Positions 38,208 through 48,265 of a DNA stretch of 64,000 nucleotides are shown here, piece after piece (position 1 is the first letter of the stretch; each line of letters begins with the position of its first letter). Both the position numbers and the translations under genes were made by a program. Under the pieces are notes generated by a model. The model worked only from the letters and a program-made list of their open reading frames with translations, ran no database searches and had not been told where the DNA came from. The stretch comes from Cupriavidus sp. P-10 (lineage in GTDB: Bacteria > Pseudomonadota > Gammaproteobacteria > Burkholderiales > Burkholderiaceae), in contig NZ_AP025170.1 of NCBI RefSeq assembly GCF_003402535.2, forward strand, positions 1,426,001-1,490,000, read 5' to 3'.

Positions 38208-39566
38208 GTTGACCAGTTTAGCCGGCGTCAGCCACACCAGCACGGCACCGACGATCAGGATCGCGGACAGCACGTACATCGGCAGCTGCGTGCTGTGCGT
38301 CAGGTCCTTCAGCGCGCCGACCATGTACGGCGACACGAAGCCGGCCAGGTTGCCGACCGAGTTCACCACGGCGATGCCGGAAGCGGCGGCAATGCCGGAC
38401 AGGAACGCGGTGGGCAGCGACCAGAACAGCGGTGCGCAGGTCAGCACCCCGGCAGCGGCCAGCGACAGCGCGGCGATGGACACGGTCGTATTGTTGGTGA
38501 ACGAGGCGGCAATGGCAAAGCCCACCGCACCCATCAGCGCGGGTACGATCAGGTGCCAGCGGCGTTCCTGGCGCGCATCGGCGCTGTGGCCGAGGATGTT
38601 CATGACGACGATGGCGCAGATGAACGGGATCGCCGAGAGCAGGCCGATCTTCAGGTTGCCGGTGACGCCGCTGGCCTTGACCAGCGTGGGCATCCAGAAC
38701 GTCAGCGCGTACTGGCCGGTGACGAAGCAGAAGTAGATCAGGCACATCCACCACACGCGGCGGTCGCTGAACACGGCGCCCAGCGAGTGGCCGTGCGCCT
38801 GGCCGGCGGCGGCGCCGGCCTTCTGCTGGTCTTCCTCGACATTGCGCTTGAGCACGCGCTTTTCATCGGCGCTGAGCCACGGTGCCTTGTCGATGCCGTC
38901 GCGCAGCACGAAGACCGTCACCACGCCGATCACCAGCGCGGGCAGGGCTTCCAGCAGGAACATCCATTGCCAGCCGCTCATGCCATGCGTGCCGTTGAAG
39001 GCATCCATGATCCAGCCCGACAGCGGGTTGCCGAACATGCCGGCGACCGGAATGCCCGACATGAACAGCGCGATCATCTTGGCGCGGCGGTTGGCCGGGT
39101 ACCAGTAGGTCAGGTACAGGATCACGCCGGGGTAGAAGCCCGCCTCGGCCAGGCCGAGCAGGAAGCGCATCACGTAGAACTGGGTCGGCGTCTGCACGAA
39201 CACGAACAGCGCCGAGATGATGCCCCAGGTGATCATGATCCGCGCAATCCAGATGCGCGCGCCGATCTTGTGCATCAGCAGGTTGCTGGGCACCTCGAAC
39301 AGGAAGTAGCCGATAAAGAACAGGCCGGCGCCCAGGCCGAACACGGTCTCGGAGAAGGCCAGGTCCTGGCCCATCTGCAGCTTGGCGAAACCGACGTTGA
39401 CGCGATCGAGGTAGGCGATCACGTAGCACAGCATCAGGAACGGCATGATGCGCCAGAACACCTTGTTGTAGGCGCGTTTCTCGATCTGGGTGTCGGTGTC
39501 GAGCCGGGCGTTGCCGCCCAGGCTGTCGAAGGCGGGCGCGCTGGCCGCCGGTTGGTTGGATGGCAT
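38202..39566 (-). CDS. MFS transporter, anion:cation symporter family (tetronate uptake)
   Basis: A 454-aa, 12-segment major facilitator of the ACS family, which carries sugar acids such as galactonate, glucarate and tartrate. Family motifs are [14 protein letters not shown] in the first loop, [17 protein letters not shown] and [18 protein letters not shown]. The start at 39566 (MPSNQPAA) has a modest GGAG; an upstream ATG would add 32 unlikely residues. Its place between otnC and otnI indicates that it imports D-erythronate and/or L-threonate; that is inference from context. Confidence 0.92.
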   Translation of the reverse strand: MPSNQPAASAPAFDSLGGNARLDTDTQIEKRAYNKVFWRIMPFLMLCYVIAYLDRVNVGFAKLQMGQDLAFSETVFGLGAGLFFIGYFLFEVPSNLLMHKIGARIWIARIMITWGIISALFVFVQTPTQFYVMRFLLGLAEAGFYPGVILYLTYWYPANRRAKMIALFMSGIPVAGMFGNPLSGWIMDAFNGTHGMSGWQWMFLLEALPALVIGVVTVFVLRDGIDKAPWLSADEKRVLKRNVEEDQQKAGAAAGQAHGHSLGAVFSDRRVWWMCLIYFCFVTGQYALTFWMPTLVKASGVTGNLKIGLLSAIPFICAIVVMNILGHSADARQERRWHLIVPALMGAVGFAIAASFTNNTTVSIAALSLAAAGVLTCAPLFWSLPTAFLSGIAAASGIAVVNSVGNLAGFVSPYMVGALKDLTHSTQLPMYVLSAILIVGAVLVWLTPAKLVNR

Positions 39567-39717
39567 CGGTGGTCTCCGGGTAGGGTGAGTCTGGTCTAGT
39601 AATGGGTTGCGGCCACGCGAAGCGCAGGCGTGCGCGTGCCCCGCACGGTGGCCGCAAGGCAACCGCGCCGGTTAAATGCGTATGGCCGTGGTCAGTCGGA
39701 AAAAACGGGTGGCTGTG

Positions 39718-40371
39718 CTACCAGCGCGCCTGGAAGGCGTCGCGCAACTCAGCCAGTGCGCCGTCGGGCAGCGCCGCGCGGGCGGCGAAGCCCGGCGTGT
39801 CTTTCATCATCATCCATAGCTTCGCGGTCTCCTCCAGTTCTTCCAGCGCGAACGCGGCGCGCGAGACGCTGGATTCCCACACCACCGGGCCAAGGCGCTC
39901 CAGCAGCACGCCACGCACCTGCGCGGCCAGCGTGGCCACGCGCGCGGCGACCGCGGGATCGCCGGGCCGGTGATAGGGAATCAGCGGGATATGGCCGACC
40001 TTCATCACGTAGTACGGCGTGAGCGGCGGCAGTACGTCGTCCGGTTGCCAGGCACCGGCCAGCGTCAGGGCCACGAGGTGTGTCGAGTGCGTGTGCACCA
40101 CGGCGTGTGCCCCGGGGTTGTTGTCGTAGATCGCGCGATGCAGCGTGAGCGTCTTGGACGGCTTGTCGCCCGATACCCAGGTGCCGTCCGTGGCCACCTT
40201 GGCGACCGCGGCGGGGTCCATCATGCCCAGGCAGGCATCGGTCGGGGTGATCAGCCAGCCGTCATCCAGCCGCGCGCTGATATTGCCGGCCGAGCCGACG
40301 GTGTAGCCGCGCTGGTAAAGGCTGGCGCCGATGCGGCAGATCTCTTCGCGCAGCTGGCTTTCCGTGGACAT
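39718..40371 (-). CDS. otnC: 3-oxo-tetronate 4-phosphate decarboxylase (class II aldolase family)
   Basis: Converts 3-oxo-tetronate 4-phosphate to dihydroxyacetone phosphate and CO2. The 217-aa aldolase-II-fold protein has GSAGNISARL, the metal His pair in VVHTHSTHLVALT and a PLIPYHRPGD block. The ATG at 40371 overlaps the otnK stop (4-base ATGA), so the two are translationally coupled. Together with OtnK it delivers the carbon skeleton to central metabolism. Confidence 0.9.
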   Translation of the reverse strand: MSTESQLREEICRIGASLYQRGYTVGSAGNISARLDDGWLITPTDACLGMMDPAAVAKVATDGTWVSGDKPSKTLTLHRAIYDNNPGAHAVVHTHSTHLVALTLAGAWQPDDVLPPLTPYYVMKVGHIPLIPYHRPGDPAVAARVATLAAQVRGVLLERLGPVVWESSVSRAAFALEELEETAKLWMMMKDTPGFAARAALPDGALAELRDAFQARW

Positions 40372-41648
40372 CACTGACCTCCCAGCTGTCGCAGCGCTTC
40401 GTCGAAGAAGTCCGGGCCGCCGAAGTTGCCCGACTTGAGCGCCAGCGCCAGCGGCGTGGCGCCCAGCGTGACCGTGGCCGGCACGCCGGGGGCGATCTGC
40501 GAGCCAATGCGCAGCGCGCGTACGTTCAGCGCCTGCACCACGGCGCCGGAGGTCTCGCCGCCGGCGACGACAAAGCGGCGCGTGCCGCGCGCGAGCAGGC
40601 CGGCAGCGACCGCAGCCAGGCATTGCTCGACCAGGTGGCCGGCGCGCTCGACGCCCAGCTCGGCCTGCACGGCCTTGACCTCGTCGGGGCTGGAGGTGGC
40701 GTAGACCAGCACCGGCTCGTCGTGCGAGGCGGCGAAGTCCAGCGCGGTGTCGGCCACGGCTTCGCCGCGCGCCAGCGCCAGCGGGTCGATGCGCAGCGCC
40801 GGGCGGCTTTGCTCGAGCCAGCGGGCCACTTGCCCGTTGGTCGCGCGCGAGGCACTGCCCGCCAGCACCACGCCCGGGCCGTCGATGGCGGGGACCGCGT
40901 CGGCATCGCCGCGCTGCGGCAGCAGGCCGGCGCGACGGAAATTCCCGGGCAGGCCCAGCGCGATGCCGGAGCCGCCGGTGATCAGCGGCAGGCCGGCGCA
41001 GGCTTCGCCCAGCGTAAACAGGTCGGCATCCGAGACCGCATCGGCAATCGCCAGCCGCACGCCATCGGTGCGCAGCGCGGCGATGCGGTCGGCCGTGGCC
41101 TGCGCGCCGCGCGCCACGGCGTCATAGCGCAGCAGCCCGACCTTGCTCTGGCTCTGGCGCTGCAGCACGCGCACCAGGCTGGCATCGGTCATCGGCGTCA
41201 GCGGGTGGTGCTCCATGCCCGATTCGTTCAGCAGCGCATCGCCCACGAACAGGTGGCCGCGGAAGATGGTGCGGCCGTTCTCGGGGAAGGCGGGGCAAGC
41301 GATGGTGAAGTCGCTGTCCAGCGCGCCCAGCAGCGCTTCGGCGACCGGGCCGATATTGCCGGCGTCGGTCGAATCGAAAGTGGAGCAGTACTTGAACACG
41401 AACTGGCGGCAGCCCTGCGCGCGCAGCCATTGCAGCGCGGCCAGCGACTGCGCCACGGCTTCGGCGGCGGGGATGGTGCGCGACTTCAGCGCGACCACCA
41501 GTGCATCGGCGTCGCCGATATCGGCTGCGGTGCCCGCTTCAGGCACGCCGATGGTCTGCACGGTGCGCATGCCATTGCGCACCAGCGTGTTGGCGAGATC
41601 GGTGGCGCCGGTAAAGTCGTCGGCGATACAGCCCAGGAGCGCGGTCAT
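40371..41648 (-). CDS. otnK: 3-oxo-tetronate kinase
   Basis: Phosphorylates 3-oxo-tetronate at C4 with ATP. The 425-aa protein belongs to the four-carbon acid sugar kinase (DUF1537) family: the N-terminal domain opens LLGCIADDFTGATDLANTLV and the C-terminal nucleotide domain has VAGGETSGAVVQAL. GGAG lies upstream of the ATG at 41648. It sits 12 bases after ltnD and overlaps otnC by 4 bases. Confidence 0.93.
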   Translation of the reverse strand: MTALLGCIADDFTGATDLANTLVRNGMRTVQTIGVPEAGTAADIGDADALVVALKSRTIPAAEAVAQSLAALQWLRAQGCRQFVFKYCSTFDSTDAGNIGPVAEALLGALDSDFTIACPAFPENGRTIFRGHLFVGDALLNESGMEHHPLTPMTDASLVRVLQRQSQSKVGLLRYDAVARGAQATADRIAALRTDGVRLAIADAVSDADLFTLGEACAGLPLITGGSGIALGLPGNFRRAGLLPQRGDADAVPAIDGPGVVLAGSASRATNGQVARWLEQSRPALRIDPLALARGEAVADTALDFAASHDEPVLVYATSSPDEVKAVQAELGVERAGHLVEQCLAAVAAGLLARGTRRFVVAGGETSGAVVQALNVRALRIGSQIAPGVPATVTLGATPLALALKSGNFGGPDFFDEALRQLGGQ

Positions 41649-41660
41649 GGTCGGTGCTCC

Positions 41661-42554
41661 TTATTCAGCCTTGCCCGGCAGCTCGATGCCCGGGAAGATC
41701 TTGATCACCGCCGAATCGTCCTCGCCGCCATGGCCGGCGGTGGAGGCCATCATGAACATCTGGTGCGCGGCGGCCGACAGCGGCAGCGGGAATTTGCTGG
41801 TGCGCGCGGTGTCGAGCACCATGCCCAGGTCCTTGACGAAGATGTCGACGGCCGACAGAGGGGTGTAGTCGCCCTTCAGGATATGGGGCACGCGGTTCTC
41901 GAACATCCACGAGTTGCCGGCGCTGTGCGTGATCACGTCATAAAGCGCGTCCGGATCGACACCTTCGCGCATGCCGAGCGCCATCGCCTCGGCCGCGGCG
42001 GCGATATGCACGCCGGCCAGCAGCTGGTTGATGATCTTCACCTTGGAGCCCGCGCCGTGCGCGGCGCCCAGGCGGTAGACCTTGCCGGCGATGGCGGCCA
42101 GCACGTCCTCGGCCAGCGCATAGGCTTCGGCCGGGCCCGAGGTCATCATGGTCATCTCGCCGCTGGCGGCGCGCGCGGCACCGCCGGAGACCGGGGCGTC
42201 CAGCAGCAGCAGGCCCTTCTCGGCGAGGCGGCGGGCCAGGGTCTCGGCAAAGCCCGGCGGCACGGTGGCGCTGGCGATCACCAGCTTGCCCGGCGCCATG
42301 GCGGAAGCGGCGCCTTCAGCGCCGAACAGCACGGCCTCGGTCTGCTGCGCGTTGACGACCAGCGTCAGCACCACGTCGCAGCGGCTGCCCAGCTCGGCGG
42401 GCGAGACGCACGGCACGCCGCCGGCATCGGCAAAGCGCTGCAGCACTTCGGGGCGCAGGTCGCAGGCGTGCACGTTGAAACCGGCACGCAGCAGCGACTG
42501 CGCGACACCAAAGCCCATGGCACCAAGGCCGATGACGCCGATATTCCTGGACAT
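41661..42554 (-). CDS. ltnD: L-threonate dehydrogenase
   Basis: Oxidises L-threonate to 2-oxo-tetronate with NAD. The 297-aa member of the beta-hydroxyacid dehydrogenase family has the Rossmann motif IGVIGLGAMGFGVAQSL, the substrate loop LDAPVSGGAARA and the catalytic Lys in GAGSKVKIINQLL. CAGGAGT precedes the start. The neighbouring genes identify it as LtnD rather than another family member. It is the first enzyme gene after the GntR regulator. Confidence 0.92.
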   Translation of the reverse strand: MSRNIGVIGLGAMGFGVAQSLLRAGFNVHACDLRPEVLQRFADAGGVPCVSPAELGSRCDVVLTLVVNAQQTEAVLFGAEGAASAMAPGKLVIASATVPPGFAETLARRLAEKGLLLLDAPVSGGAARAASGEMTMMTSGPAEAYALAEDVLAAIAGKVYRLGAAHGAGSKVKIINQLLAGVHIAAAAEAMALGMREGVDPDALYDVITHSAGNSWMFENRVPHILKGDYTPLSAVDIFVKDLGMVLDTARTSKFPLPLSAAAHQMFMMASTAGHGGEDDSAVIKIFPGIELPGKAE

Positions 42555-42605
42555 AGAGGGACTCCTGAAGCTGATACGGGAAATGCTCGAATGGTGCGGG
42601 TAGCG

Positions 42606-43361
42606 TCAGTTGGACGCACCCCGGATGGTGGCGGCGTCATCGCCGCTGGTCGCGTTTTCATCGGCACCCAGCTGGGCGAGCCGGCGCGCGGCGTTGTACA
42701 TGTGGTTCTGCGCGGCATTGCGCGCGGCCAGCGGGTCGCCGGCGCGGATCGCCGCGACGATGGCCTGGTGCTCCTCGCGCACCTGGCGCGAGAAGTCGGC
42801 GCGGCGCGCCTCGTTGGTACGGGTCACACGGGTCGCGGCTTCCAGGTACTGGCTGAGGAATTCCAGCGTCTTCAGGAAGTAGGGGTTGCCGGTGGCGCCG
42901 GCGATGGCGCGGTGGAAGGCCACGTCGGCGGCCACGCCGTCGCCGCCTTGCTCGACTTCCTCGTCGATGCGGGCCAGCGCGGCATCGATGGCGGCCATCG
43001 ACGCATCGGTGCGGCGGCGGGCGGCCTGCGCGGCCACCTCGGCCTCGATCGCGCGGCGCAGCTCGACGATCTGCAGCACCGATTCCAGCGTGCCCGTGTC
43101 GGTGTAGTCGATGCGCAGCGGCCGGATGCCGGCCTGCAGTGTCACGAACACGCCGCTGCCCTGGCGCGACTCGACCACGCCTTCGTACTTCAGCCGGGAA
43201 ATCGCCTCGCGCACCACGGTGCGGCTGACGCCGAACTCCTCGGACAGCACCGCTTCGGTGGGCAGCTTGTCGCCGCGGGCAAAGGCGCCGTTCTGGATCT
43301 TGTCCAGCAGTTGTTCGGCGACGTTGTCGGTCAGGGCGCGGGCAGGGACTTTCTGGAACAT
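42606..43361 (-). CDS. GntR-family transcriptional regulator (FadR subfamily)
   Basis: A 251-aa DNA-binding regulator. The N-terminal winged helix is visible (KLPTEAVLSEEFGVSRTVVR, then KYEGVVESRQGSGVFV), followed by a C-terminal FCD ligand domain (about residues 85-225) with FHRAIAGATGN, which carries metal/ligand-binding His residues. It lies 51 bases upstream of ltnD in the same direction and heads the cluster, so it probably represses the pathway and responds to a tetronate. No clear operator palindrome was found in the 221-base gap before it. Confidence 0.92.
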   Translation of the reverse strand: MFQKVPARALTDNVAEQLLDKIQNGAFARGDKLPTEAVLSEEFGVSRTVVREAISRLKYEGVVESRQGSGVFVTLQAGIRPLRIDYTDTGTLESVLQIVELRRAIEAEVAAQAARRRTDASMAAIDAALARIDEEVEQGGDGVAADVAFHRAIAGATGNPYFLKTLEFLSQYLEAATRVTRTNEARRADFSRQVREEHQAIVAAIRAGDPLAARNAAQNHMYNAARRLAQLGADENATSGDDAATIRGASN

Positions 43362-43582
43362 GCGGATTCCCCGGGTTATTCGGTAATCAGGTCATCATAC
43401 AAATTTGCTAGAGCGATGCCGATCCCGGGAAAACCCTAGTATGGTGCGATTTGTGAAGGATTGGGGTTGCAAATGCTCCACTTTGGTGCTTCGTCGCTTG
43501 TTTTGGGTTGGCGTATCATGGGCGCCCGTCCGGGATCGCAAAGCCGGACACCTACGAATGCTCCAGCCTGACCCTAGCCAAC

Positions 43583-44011
43583 ATGCCAGTCACTGTCCTG
43601 ATCTGCCCCTGGTCCGAAGCGCGTGAGCGCGCGCGCGCCATCCGTTACACCGTGTTCGTCGAAGAACAGAACGTGCCGGTGGAACTGGAATGGGATGAAT
43701 GGGACGAGCCCAGCTGGCACGCACTGGCGCTGGCCGAGGACGGCACCCCGGTGGCCACGGGCCGGCTGCTGCCCGACGGCCATATCGGCCGCATGGCCGT
43801 GCTCAAGGCGGCGCGCGGGACCGGTGTCGGGGCGCAGGTGCTGCAGGCGTTGATGGAGAAGGCCGCGCAGCTGGGCTATCCGGAGCTGGTGCTCAACGCC
43901 CAGACCCATGCCGCGCCGTTCTATGCGCGCGCGGGGTTTGCCCAGTTTGGCGGGGAGTTCGAAGAGGCCGGCATCCCGCATATCGAGATGCGCAAGCGGC
44001 TGGCGGGCTGA
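43583..44011 (+). CDS. GNAT-family N-acetyltransferase
   Basis: A 142-aa acetyl-CoA-dependent acetyltransferase of the YjcF/ElaA-like branch. It has VFVEEQNVPVELEWDEWD near the N-terminus and the acetyl-CoA loop AARGTGVGAQVLQAL. The ATG at 43583 (MPVTVLICPW) gives the usual family length; an in-frame ATG 25 codons earlier is less likely. It is divergent from the GntR regulator gene across a 221-base gap and convergent with the NRDE gene. The substrate is unknown. Confidence 0.88.
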   Translation: MPVTVLICPWSEARERARAIRYTVFVEEQNVPVELEWDEWDEPSWHALALAEDGTPVATGRLLPDGHIGRMAVLKAARGTGVGAQVLQALMEKAAQLGYPELVLNAQTHAAPFYARAGFAQFGGEFEEAGIPHIEMRKRLAG

Positions 44012-44024
44012 GCGCCCGCTACCG

Positions 44025-44855
44025 TCAGTACCGCGGCGTTTGCACGATGCCGGTGTCGCGCGACAGGTTCAGCTTGCCGTGGTAGGACACGTCGCCGATG
44101 CGGCCAGTGGCGTCGAAGCTGCGTTCGCTCAGGTCGAAGCGGCCATCGTGCCGAACGCGCAACACCGTGCTGGCGCGGGTGCCGTATGACGGCGAGCGGA
44201 TAAACGCCGACGACAGCAGTTTCTCCCACTCCGGCGCAACGCCGGTGGAAGGCAGCTCGAAATCCGCCGCCTGGCGCTCGTCGGCCAGCATCCGCAGGTA
44301 TGGCTCGGCACTGGCATCGGCCCGCCCGCTGTCGCGCGCCAGCACCTCGGCCAGCGCGCCCACGCGGCTGCGCACCTTGGGCCAGGGGGTGTCGAGCAGT
44401 GCATTGGACAACCCGTACAGGCCCGGCCGCAGCTTCTGCGGCTGGCGCGAGGCCGAGCGGTTGCTGTACCACCAGAGTTCGCGCAGGTCGCTGGCGAGCA
44501 GGTTGAAACCGTTGTAGCAGCCGTCCTCGCCGGCCAGCCCGTCGAGGTAATCAAACGGCGCATGGTGGCCGCGCAGGAAGCCAGCCACCAGTTCGCCGCG
44601 CGAGCGCGCATCCGTGCGTTTCTCGGAAGGGGCGCGGTAGTTGGTCAGCGCCGCAAACCGCCCGTCGGCATTGACGCCCATCCAGGTGCCGGGCTCGCCG
44701 ATGACTTCCGCCAGGTCGCGTCCGGCCAGCACTTGCGGCGCTTCCTGCCACCAGTGCGCGGCCGCCGCGGGGCGGACATAGAATTCATCGCGGTTGCCGG
44801 CGACGACCAGGGCATAGTCCGGGTGGGATTGCCAGGCAACCAGGATCAGGCACAT
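44025..44855 (-). CDS. NRDE/TANGO2-family protein
   Basis: A 276-aa protein with the defining N-terminus MCLILVAWQSHPDYALVVAGNRDEFY, whose NRDE motif and Cys2 are family marks. The fold is related to Ntn-hydrolases, with Cys2 as the likely nucleophile after Met removal. Family members are tied to lipid and CoA or heme handling, but no bacterial reaction is established. AAGGAAG precedes the start at 44855. It runs convergently to the GNAT gene. Confidence 0.9.
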   Translation of the reverse strand: MCLILVAWQSHPDYALVVAGNRDEFYVRPAAAAHWWQEAPQVLAGRDLAEVIGEPGTWMGVNADGRFAALTNYRAPSEKRTDARSRGELVAGFLRGHHAPFDYLDGLAGEDGCYNGFNLLASDLRELWWYSNRSASRQPQKLRPGLYGLSNALLDTPWPKVRSRVGALAEVLARDSGRADASAEPYLRMLADERQAADFELPSTGVAPEWEKLLSSAFIRSPSYGTRASTVLRVRHDGRFDLSERSFDATGRIGDVSYHGKLNLSRDTGIVQTPRY

Positions 44856-44935
44856 CGTTCGACTTCCTTTGCCGACGGGGGCGCTGGGGGGCGCGGTAGT
44901 CCCGGCGTACTTCGCGTTTCGGCGGTTCCCGGACG

Positions 44936-45226
44936 CTACAGCACGTCCAGGTCGATAAAGTGTTCGGCCTGCCGCTCGCCGTCCACCCACTGGTCCAGCC
45001 CGCTCTGGCGCCACAGGCCGGCCAGCGTGACATCGAAGGCGGGCGGCACGTCGGCGTAGCATTCCATCCAGGTCTGCAAGCCGGCTCGGGTCTCGGGCCT
45101 GCGCATCAGCGTACCACCAATTCCGGTCGCCTCGGCAACCGTCTCCATCCAGCGGTGCCAGAGCGGCATCGCTTCGGCGGCGGCGGCTTCGGGCACGCGG
45201 AAATAGACGAACAGGTGGTCGCTCAT
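44936..45226 (-). CDS. DUF4936-family protein
   Basis: A 96-aa cytoplasmic protein of a family found mainly in beta-proteobacteria and without known function. Visible features are YFRVPEAAAAEAMPLW, LMRRPE and a conserved TWMECY region. It lies between ygfZ and the NRDE gene in the same direction, with 22- and 80-base gaps. The start at 45226 (MSDHLF) has a GGGG-rich upstream region. Confidence 0.8.
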   Translation of the reverse strand: MSDHLFVYFRVPEAAAAEAMPLWHRWMETVAEATGIGGTLMRRPETRAGLQTWMECYADVPPAFDVTLAGLWRQSGLDQWVDGERQAEHFIDLDVL

Positions 45227-45248
45227 GGAGGGGCCCCGTTTCAAAAAG

Positions 45249-46256
45249 TCAGCCCGCCGCCTGGGCAGCATCGCCCAGCGGCACGTCGTAAGGCAGGGTG
45301 GCAGTCGCCAGCGCCGGGCCTTCTGCGCTGCCCAGCCGCAGCGTGCTCCCGGCGGCGTCGATCTTCAGCTCGGCCAGGCCGGCCCAGCCGCCCTGCGGCG
45401 CGGGCGCGGCATTGACGATCATGCCGCACGGCTGGCCGGGATCTTCCGGCCGGTAGATCTCCGCGGCGGGCGCCGGCACCTCGCCGTCGCCCTGCACCAG
45501 CCACATGCGGCGCTTGAGCGTGCCGCGGTACTGGCTGCGCGCCACGATTTCCTGGCCCGGGTAGCAGCCCTTGCGGAAATTCACGCCGCCGACCAGTTCG
45601 AAATTGATCATCTGCGGCACGAACTGTTCCTGCGTCGCGGCGACGATGCGGGGCAGGCCGGATTGCACCTCCAGCCAGTCCCACAGCGCCGGCGGCGCCT
45701 CGTGCAGCTTGCCGGCGAGCGCCGCGCGCACGGCGTCGGCGCGCCCGGCCGGCACCACCAGTTGCCAGCGCGGCTGGCCGGCGGCGTCCGGCAGGCGGAT
45801 CACGGTGATGCCGTCAGCCTCGGCCACGCCAAAGGCGGCTTCCGGCGTCGGCAGGTTTGCGGCAGCCAGCGCGGCTGCGCCACCGGCGCCCGCCACGCCG
45901 ATGACGGCGCTGGTGGGCGAGATATCGGAGAGCCTGGCCTTGGCGCGCAACACGAACATCGACAGTCGCTTCTGCACCGCAGGCTGGATATCGGCAGACA
46001 GCTGCAACACGATGCCTTCGGCATCACGCCACATCAGGAAGGTGGCCAGCAGGCGCCCCTTGGGCGAACAGTAGCCAGCCAGGCGCGCGGTGCCCGGCTC
46101 CAGGTCTTCAACCCCATTGGTGAGCTGGGTGTGCAGGAAGCTGGCGGCATCGTCGCCTGCCACGCGGATCAGTCCGAGCCCGGCGGGGGCACAGACGATT
46201 CCGCCGGCCTGCAAGGATTCAAGGCTGGCGGCGAGTTCCGGGGCTTGGGCATTCAT
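45249..46256 (-). CDS. ygfZ: Folate-dependent Fe-S assembly protein YgfZ
   Basis: Tetrahydrofolate-binding protein of the GcvT fold that supports Fe-S cluster enzymes such as MiaB. About 335 aa, with the diagnostic motif KGCYPGQEIVAR containing the essential Cys. Starts at 46256 and 46265 are both possible; neither has a clear ribosome-binding site. It is divergent from mltG across 280 bases, an arrangement common in Burkholderiales. Confidence 0.93.
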   Translation of the reverse strand: MNAQAPELAASLESLQAGGIVCAPAGLGLIRVAGDDAASFLHTQLTNGVEDLEPGTARLAGYCSPKGRLLATFLMWRDAEGIVLQLSADIQPAVQKRLSMFVLRAKARLSDISPTSAVIGVAGAGGAAALAAANLPTPEAAFGVAEADGITVIRLPDAAGQPRWQLVVPAGRADAVRAALAGKLHEAPPALWDWLEVQSGLPRIVAATQEQFVPQMINFELVGGVNFRKGCYPGQEIVARSQYRGTLKRRMWLVQGDGEVPAPAAEIYRPEDPGQPCGMIVNAAPAPQGGWAGLAELKIDAAGSTLRLGSAEGPALATATLPYDVPLGDAAQAAG

Positions 46257-46535
46257 CACTGGCATTGCGAAATTGTGGCGATCGTCGGGACGGATTGTCG
46301 GGACAAAGCGGGTTGGAAAGGCACCGATGGCGGCGCGCGCGGCCGGGGTGCGCAAGCGGCGCCGGAGCCGCCGCGCATGGTCGGTGCGAGGCTGCCGGTT
46401 ATTATATGGGGCTACGAGATTTTCGGCCGGGGCCGGCGCCGCTGCGGCGGTGCGACAGCGCTCCGAGGGCGTTCGGAGGGCGGTAAGCACTGTCCTGGAC
46501 CACCCGCGCCGCCGTCTCGCCCCTGATCCTGATAC

Positions 46536-47531
46536 ATGAAACGTTTTTTCCTTCGCCTGGGCCTGGCCGTCCTGGTACTCGCGCTGGCGGCAGCCGGCGG
46601 CTTTGCGTGGTGGGCCAATCACCCGCTGGCGCTGAACCGTTCGCCGGTAGAAGTGGTGATCAAGCCCAGTTCCGGCGTGGCCAGCGTCGGCCGTCAGATC
46701 CAGCGCGGCGGCGTCGGCATGGATCCGCGGCTGTTCGCGTTGCTGGTGCGCCTGACCGGGCACGGCCCCGACCTGAAGGCCGGGGGCTATGAATTCGAGA
46801 CCGGCGCCACGCCGCTGTCCGTGATGGGCAAGCTGGTGCGTGGCGAAGTCACGCACTATGTGGTCACCGTGATCGAGGGCTGGGAATTCCGCAAGATGCG
46901 CGCGGCGGTCGATGCCAGCCCCGCGCTGCGCCACGAGACGCGCGACATGTCCGACGCGGAGCTGATGAAGGCGATCGGCGCCGCCGAGACTTCGCCCGAG
47001 GGGCTGTTCTTTCCGGACACCTACCTGTTTGCGCGCGGCAGCAGCGATATCGACCTGTACAAGCACGCCTACCGCGCCATGCAGCGCCGCCTCAACGAGG
47101 CCTGGAACGCACGCGCGCCCGACCTGCCGTACAAGTCCCCGTACGAAGCGCTGGTGATGGCATCGATCGTGGAAAAGGAAACCGGGCAGGCAGCCGAGCG
47201 CCCGATGATTGCCGCGGTGTTTATCAACCGCCTGCGCAAGAACATGATGCTGCAGACCGACCCGACCGTGATCTACGGCCTGGGCGAAGCTTTTGACGGC
47301 GACCTGCGCAAGCGCGACCTGCAGGCCGACACCCCGTACAATACGTACACCCGCACCGGCCTGCCGCCCACGCCGATCGCGTTGCCGGGCCTGGCCTCGC
47401 TGGCGGCGGCCACCGCGCCGGCGCCGTCCGATGCGCTGTACTTCGTCGCCCGCGGCGACGGCAGCAGCCATTTCTCCAACTCGCTACCTGAACACAACCG
47501 CGCGGTCGACAAATACCAGCGCGGCAAATAG
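46536..47531 (+). CDS. mltG: Endolytic murein transglycosylase
   Basis: Membrane-bound lytic transglycosylase that cuts nascent glycan strands and helps set their length. The 331-aa protein has one N-terminal membrane segment ([23 protein letters not shown]), a LysM-like region, and the YceG catalytic block [12 protein letters not shown] with the catalytic Glu, followed by [15 protein letters not shown]. It is 7 bases upstream of tmk, as in many proteobacteria, and divergent from ygfZ. Confidence 0.95.
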   Translation: MKRFFLRLGLAVLVLALAAAGGFAWWANHPLALNRSPVEVVIKPSSGVASVGRQIQRGGVGMDPRLFALLVRLTGHGPDLKAGGYEFETGATPLSVMGKLVRGEVTHYVVTVIEGWEFRKMRAAVDASPALRHETRDMSDAELMKAIGAAETSPEGLFFPDTYLFARGSSDIDLYKHAYRAMQRRLNEAWNARAPDLPYKSPYEALVMASIVEKETGQAAERPMIAAVFINRLRKNMMLQTDPTVIYGLGEAFDGDLRKRDLQADTPYNTYTRTGLPPTPIALPGLASLAAATAPAPSDALYFVARGDGSSHFSNSLPEHNRAVDKYQRGK

Positions 47532-47538
47532 GCATTCC

Positions 47539-48150
47539 ATGCGCGGAAAATTCATCACCTTCGAAGGCATCGACGGCGCCGGCAAGAGCACCCATATCGA
47601 CTGGGTGGCGGCAAGGCTGCGTGAGCGCGCCGGCATTCCCGCAGTCGTCACCACCCGCGAGCCGGGCGGCACGCCGCTGGGCGAAGACCTGCGCCAGCTG
47701 CTGCTGCACCGGAAAATGCACCTCGAGACCGAGGCGCTGCTGATGTTCGCGGCGCGGCGCGAGCATATCGCCGAGGTCATCGCTCCCGCGCTGGCGCGCG
47801 GCGAATGGGTGATCTCCGACCGCTTTACGGACGCGACCTTTGCCTACCAGGGCGGGGGCAGGGGCCTGCCGACGCAGCGGCTGGAAGTCCTGGAAAAATG
47901 GGTGCAGGACGGGCTCCAGCCGGACCTGACGCTACTGTTCGACGTGCCGCTGGAAACCGCCAGCGAGCGGCTGGCCGGGGCCCGTGCGCCGGACAAGTTC
48001 GAGGCGGAATCGCGTGCGTTCTTCCAGCGCACCCGCGATGAGTACCTGCGCCGTGCCGCCGCGGCGCCGGGGCGCTTCCGCGTGATCGACGCCACGCGCA
48101 GCATCGAGGCGATTCGCGAGGAACTTGAACAAATCATCGCAAGCCTTTGA
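47539..48150 (+). CDS. tmk: Thymidylate kinase
   Basis: Phosphorylates dTMP to dTDP. The 203-aa protein has the P-loop [11 protein letters not shown], the DR(F/Y) motif [19 protein letters not shown] (nucleotide and lid region) and [11 protein letters not shown]. Length is normal. It follows mltG by 7 bases and precedes holB by 115 bases, reproducing the widely conserved mltG-tmk-holB order. Confidence 0.96.
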   Translation: MRGKFITFEGIDGAGKSTHIDWVAARLRERAGIPAVVTTREPGGTPLGEDLRQLLLHRKMHLETEALLMFAARREHIAEVIAPALARGEWVISDRFTDATFAYQGGGRGLPTQRLEVLEKWVQDGLQPDLTLLFDVPLETASERLAGARAPDKFEAESRAFFQRTRDEYLRRAAAAPGRFRVIDATRSIEAIREELEQIIASL

Positions 48151-48265
48151 TCAGGCAGAACCATATGCAGACGATGATGGCGGCGCCTTGCACTGTTGCG
48201 CGCCCCGCAATAACGCGGTCTGCTAAGCCAATACGTCAAATACCGCGGCTAACCCACTGATTCAC

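Noticed and set aside
40623..43439. Open frame of about 940 codons on the plus strand
   Set aside because: Antisense to otnK, ltnD and the GntR regulator; a shadow of their codon bias.
43362..43582. GntR operator in the regulator/GNAT gap
   Set aside because: Only scattered half-site-like sequences were seen; no convincing palindrome.
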